From: Bacteroidota bacterium
GTDB taxonomy: Bacteria; Bacteroidota; Bacteroidia; B-17B0; Aurantibacillaceae
Length of the DNA stretch: 62,675 nt
Reading direction: 5' to 3'
Assembly (NCBI GenBank): GCA_021156365.1
Contig: JAJNDK010000018.1
Location: forward strand, 1-62,675
Positions within the stretch are counted from its first letter, which is position 1. Every line of letters begins with the position of its first letter. The notes under the pieces are model-generated. The model had not been told where the DNA came from, searched no databases, and saw nothing but the letters and a program-made list of their open reading frames with translations. The position numbers and the translations under genes are program-made. Positions 60,325 to 62,675 of the stretch are shown one piece after another.

Positions 60325-62675
60325 TTAACGAACAACTGTTACATGACCGGTGTATTGTTTTATCTCACCTGTAAAGCTGGTAGCAGTGATCGAATAAATA
60401 TAAACGCCTTTATCTACTTTGTTATTACTGTCGTTTTTTCCGTTCCATCCTTTTTCCTGTTCGCCGGATGTGAAAATGGATTCTCCCCAGCGGTTGAAGA
60501 TCGTCATATCTATTTTTGCAATTCCCACACCTTCTACTCTAAACTCTTCGTTGATGTTATCATTGTCAGGAGAGAAAGCATTTGGAATATAAACGGCAAA
60601 CTCTTCCTTAACCACCACAGGCTTAGAGATCGTATTGGAACAACCATAAGAAGACACAACTGTAAGCTGAACGGTGAACGAACCCGACTCAGGGAATGTA
60701 AATCCTGGCTGTGTTTCACCAGTCATATAGATCATGTCCGTATCATGCTGGAAGATAGTCCAGGTAGTAGAAATAATACCACTGCCGATAGAAGCATTGT
60801 AAAACTCAGCACTCGGCTCTATAATGGAAATAGGTGCAGGTGTATATACAAAGTCTGCAACCGGTATATCTATTACATGTACAAAATTGTTGAACGAAAG
60901 CGTATTTACACATCCCTTATCGTCTGTAAGTGTAACAGCAACCGAAAAATCCCCGCTTTCCGGATAACAATGGCTGATCGAATTCACGGTCGAAGTTTGC
61001 GTCCCGTTGCCCATGTTCCAAGAATAGGAATTGATATTGAAAGAGGACGCAGGATTAAAGGTGAACGGGCTACACAGGGGAGCACAGGCAGCTGATACCG
61101 GACTTAAGGTTCCTGTAGGCAAAGCATTCACCACTACCGGAATACTTGCTTTGTCGCTCTCGCATCCCGAAATGGTTTGAGAAACATAATAGGTGCTGCT
61201 TCCTGCAGGAGATGTAACAGGCACACTGGCTGTTGCCGAAGAGCTACCTGAAGGATTGGTTCCATACCAGTTCAGGATCGCGCCCGGATCAGCTGTTGCT
61301 GACAAAGCTGATGCTGTTGCATTCAGACAAAACTCACGTGGGGAAACAAGCGGAGCATTAGGTTTTGGAGTAACGGTAACAGGTACCACATTAGAATTTT
61401 GGCAGCCATTGATATCTGTTATTGCAACAGTGTAACTACCGTTTATTAATGGTGTCGCCGATGGAATAAAAGGATTTTGAGCAGTGGAGGTAAAAGCAGG
61501 TGTTCCGGGGCCAACCCAGGTAAATGTATTTCCCGCAGCGGAACTCTGGTTGGAGGAAGTCAGTAAAACTGTGGCATTTTCACAAACAGGTGAATTGCTT
61601 CCTACAATAACTACAGGTAAAGGATTCACAACTACAGAAGTAGTGGCTGTGTTCTGGCACTGATTCGCATCGCGCACAATCACGGTATAGGAACCTGCAG
61701 CAGACAGGGTCGCATTTGTTATCGTAGGATTCTGCAGGGTAGAAAGGAAGGAATCAGGGCCTTGCCAGTTAAAGATAGTAGCAGTAGTTGTAGCGTGAAG
61801 ATCAACCGTGCTGCCAAAACAAAAAGGTCCGCCATTGCTGGCAGTAAGTGTGGGCAATGGATTGACCATTACTGTAAAGGTATTACTGCCACTGCAGCCT
61901 GAGCTGGTTTCTGTTACCGTATAGGTAGTAGTAACTGCGGGATTCGCTGTAATACTTGAACCTGTAGTAGCGCTGAGTCCTGTTGACGGGGTCCAGGAAT
62001 AAGTGCTTGCGCCGGAAGCGGTTATAGCAGCAGATGTGCCTGCACAAACCGTAGCCGAATTCACCGTTACCAAAGGTGCGGAACCCAATGTTACAGTGGC
62101 AGATGCTGAACCGTCACAACCTGAAGTAGTTCCGGTAACCGTATATATGGTAGTTACGGATGGATTTGCTGTTACTGTACTTCCAGTTGTGGCGCTGAGC
62201 CCTGCTGAAGGTGTCCAGGAGTACGTTGTAGCTCCTGTTGCGGTCAGAGTAGCAGATCCGCCATTGCAGATAGTAGGAGAATTCACTGTCACTACCGGCA
62301 AAAGATTCACTGTTACCGTAGAAGAAGCTGTTCCGTCGCAACCTGATGTCGTTCCGGTCACTATATAAGTGGTTGTAGCAGCAGGAGTAGCAGTGACTGT
62401 TACCCCGCTGAGTTCCGGTCACTATATAAGTGGTTGTAGCAGCCGGATTTGCAGTTACACTTGCACCGGTAGTCGCACTCAAACCCGTTGAAGGCGTCCA
62501 TGAATAAGTAGTGGCGCCGGTTGCTGTTAAAGTACCGGATGCGCCTGCACAAACTGTTGAAGAGTTCACTGCCACTACCGGCAAAAGATTCACTGTTACC
62601 GTAGAAGTGCCTGTTCCGTCACAGCCATTGTCAGTTCCGGTTACTGTATATGTTGTAGTGCTTGCAGGATTGGCT
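60325..62675 (-). CDS. Giant Ig-like protein with T9SS type B sorting domain, 5' part outside the window, frame broken near 62380-62412
   Basis: This is a paralogue of the 55584 gene. The coding frame runs in from the right edge, where Ig-like repeats (TTYSWTPSTGLSATTG) are in one frame, and then breaks near 62412. The rest, from about 62361 to the stop at 60325 (678 residues), is in another frame. It holds more Ig-like repeats, a PKD-like domain and the type B sorting domain FIPNAFSPDNDNINEEF to HVTVVR. The break coincides with a 61-bp duplication (see the repeat entry). Either the gene is a pseudogene, its frame varies by phase, or the assembly collapsed or slipped in the repeats. The start is not in the window. 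Confidence 0.8.
62351..62443. repeat. 32-bp direct repeat with 29-bp spacer causing a frame shift
   Basis: Bases 62351-62382 and 62412-62443 are identical (beginning GTTCCGGTCACTATATAAG). The offset of 61 bp is not a multiple of three. The 29 bases between look like a shortened and joined repeat unit. This is the place where the frame of the giant adhesin changes. Confidence 0.9.

Noticed and set aside
57100-62600. Regular repeats that could be taken for a CRISPR array or satellite DNA
   Set aside because: The unit is about 222 bp, in frame over long ORFs, with Ig-like translations; there are no short identical repeats with unique spacers and no cas genes.

Overview
The window looks like chromosomal DNA of a Bacteroidota bacterium with a type IX secretion system (T9SS). 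The evidence is T9SS type A and type B C-terminal sorting domains on eight large secreted proteins, a PorP/SprF-family protein, PorE-like TPR/PD40/OmpA proteins, long PKD and Ig-like adhesins, ELWxxDGT repeats, a TPR histidine kinase, and several promoters of the Bacteroidota form (TTG ... TAnnTTTG). Classical Shine-Dalgarno sites are mostly absent. The genus cannot be told from the sequence. I saw no rRNA, tRNA, CRISPR array, integrase or transposase.

Layout. 1-2017: the 3' end of a repetitive secreted protein, a terminator, and signal peptidase I. 2218-10952 (+): two tandem DUF4331 proteins, a TPR lipoprotein-like or secreted protein, a HupE/UreJ-like membrane protein, a small His-containing secreted protein and a TonB-dependent receptor. 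This looks like one accessory envelope locus, probably for uptake of a metal or cofactor. A shared bidirectional terminator closes it at about 10967-11013.

11028-30427 (-): the most interesting region, a tightly packed seven-gene operon with a strong promoter at 30447-30478. In order of transcription it encodes a PorP/SprF-SPOR fusion, a PKD protein with a type B sorting domain, an outer-membrane barrel, an FN3-repeat protein, a 1640-residue polymorphic-toxin-like protein, a small cytosolic protein that is probably its immunity protein, and a 1685-residue secreted protein. The toxin-like protein has a metzincin-like HELGH centre, a C80/caspase-like His/Cys module and a C-terminal PD-(D/E)XK-like nuclease. 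I read the operon as a T9SS-linked toxin delivery cassette. Divergent from it (30614-36829, +) is an operon with a secreted phage-tail-collar-like protein carrying three HxH motifs, translationally coupled to a PKD adhesin and followed by a helical-repeat protein.

36965-55573: an outer-membrane barrel protein, an ELWxxDGT protein, a 727-bp gap with signs of a small leftward transcript, a NarL-type two-component pair, an orphan cupin anti-sigma-like protein, a TonB-receptor-like protein, a REP-like inverted pair, two PorE-like OmpA proteins on either side of a MORN/YwqK-like protein coupled to mnmA, two lipoproteins, and an ECF sigma factor overlapping its membrane partner. 55584-62675 (-): two huge paralogous Ig-like proteins with type B sorting domains, separated by a small secreted protein. 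The upstream paralogue runs off the window and is broken by a 61-bp duplication with a frame shift.
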